In this document: one piece after another, positions 33,210 through 33,306 of the stretch | Layout of the letters: every line of letters begins with the position of its first letter | Position numbering within the stretch: the stretch's first letter is position 1 | NCBI GenBank assembly: GCA_015060015.1 | Contig: SUZG01000018.1 | Coordinates: 1-33,306, forward strand | From: Rikenellaceae bacterium | GTDB lineage: Bacteria > Bacteroidota > Bacteroidia > Bacteroidales > Rikenellaceae | Reading direction: 5' to 3' | Length of the DNA stretch: 33,306 bases | The notes under the pieces: model-generated | What the model was told of the DNA's origin: nothing | The model's database searches: none | The model's input: the letters and a program-made list of their open reading frames with translations, nothing else | Translations under genes and position numbers: made by a program

Positions 33210-33229
33210 ATGATAAAATGATTTATCAT
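33210..33229. repeat. Short inverted repeat after mnmE
   Basis: ATGATAAA (33210-33217) and TTTATCAT (33222-33229) are perfect inverted repeats with a four-base spacer. TTTATCATC also recurs directly at 33296-33304, and TTTATC at 33232-33237. The cluster begins 12 bases after the mnmE stop and continues to the window end. It may be a binding site for a recombinase or chance A/T-rich sequence. Confidence 0.4.
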
Positions 33230-33239
33230 CGTTTATCGC

Positions 33240-33266
33240 AAAGCGCTCATTTTGAGCGCTTTTTTT
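33240..33266 (+). terminator. Intrinsic terminator after mnmE
   Basis: AAAGCGCTCA (33240-33249) pairs with TGAGCGCTTT (33253-33262), loop TTT, followed by a T run to 33266. It ends the parA-mnmE operon. Confidence 0.85.
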
Positions 33267-33306
33267 GTTCTTGGTGACAAAACCATTTATTACTGTTTAT
33301 CATCAT

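Overview
The window looks like a chromosomal segment of a Bacteroidales bacterium, possibly in or near the Rikenellaceae (Alistipes-like), although the exact genus is a guess. The grounds are the gene families (DUF5683 next to ParB and a LysM lytic transglycosylase, OstA-like protein, bifunctional DAHP synthase/chorismate mutase, SLBB-rich polysaccharide export protein), several close matches to the Bacteroidetes promoter -7 box TAnnTTTG, and the scarcity of Shine-Dalgarno sequences. I see no tRNA, rRNA, CRISPR array or insertion sequence. Most genes are housekeeping or cell-envelope genes.

Layout. Bases 1-341 hold no clear gene, but do hold nested stems, two promoter-like boxes and an intrinsic terminator. 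Then come a flavin reductase gene (342-941) and a + strand envelope polysaccharide operon (1051-6789): Wza-like export protein, Wzz-like chain-length protein, WecA/MraY-like phosphoglycosyl transferase and a class I aminotransferase. From 6832 to 12592 the genes are on the - strand: alpha/beta hydrolase, membrane-anchored MurF-type ligase, D-Ala-D-Ala ligase and an outer-membrane beta-barrel protein, followed after a structured 270-base gap by a transglutaminase-like protein. From 12736 to 16961 (- strand) lies a complete phenylalanine/tyrosine operon: prephenate dehydratase, aminotransferase, prephenate dehydrogenase and DAHP synthase/chorismate mutase. Next are a nitroreductase and a LuxR-type regulator (- strand), divergent from a TonB-dependent receptor (+). 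From 20866 to 27327 (- strand) is an envelope biogenesis group: CPBP protease, SurA-N-like lipoprotein, SurA-type PPIase and a giant OstA-like protein. The last block (27522-33197, +) is parA, parB, DUF5683 protein, MltD-like transglycosylase and mnmE.

The most interesting find is an unmarked transcription attenuator in front of the Phe/Tyr operon. A Bacteroidetes-type promoter (TTTG, 19 bp, TATATTTG) is followed by a 23-codon leader peptide in which 9 of 11 consecutive residues are Phe or Tyr. After it come three mutually complementary 9-base segments that can form either an antiterminator or an intrinsic terminator just before pheA. This is the classical ribosome-stalling design and suggests that the operon is controlled by charged tRNA-Phe and tRNA-Tyr. 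Other points worth a look are a structured RNA and Cys-rich mini-ORF ahead of the transglutaminase gene, a palindrome in the LuxR/TonB-receptor promoter region, Gly-Ala-Lys repeat tracts in the D-Ala-D-Ala ligase, and a roughly 440-residue low-complexity insertion inside the OstA-like protein.
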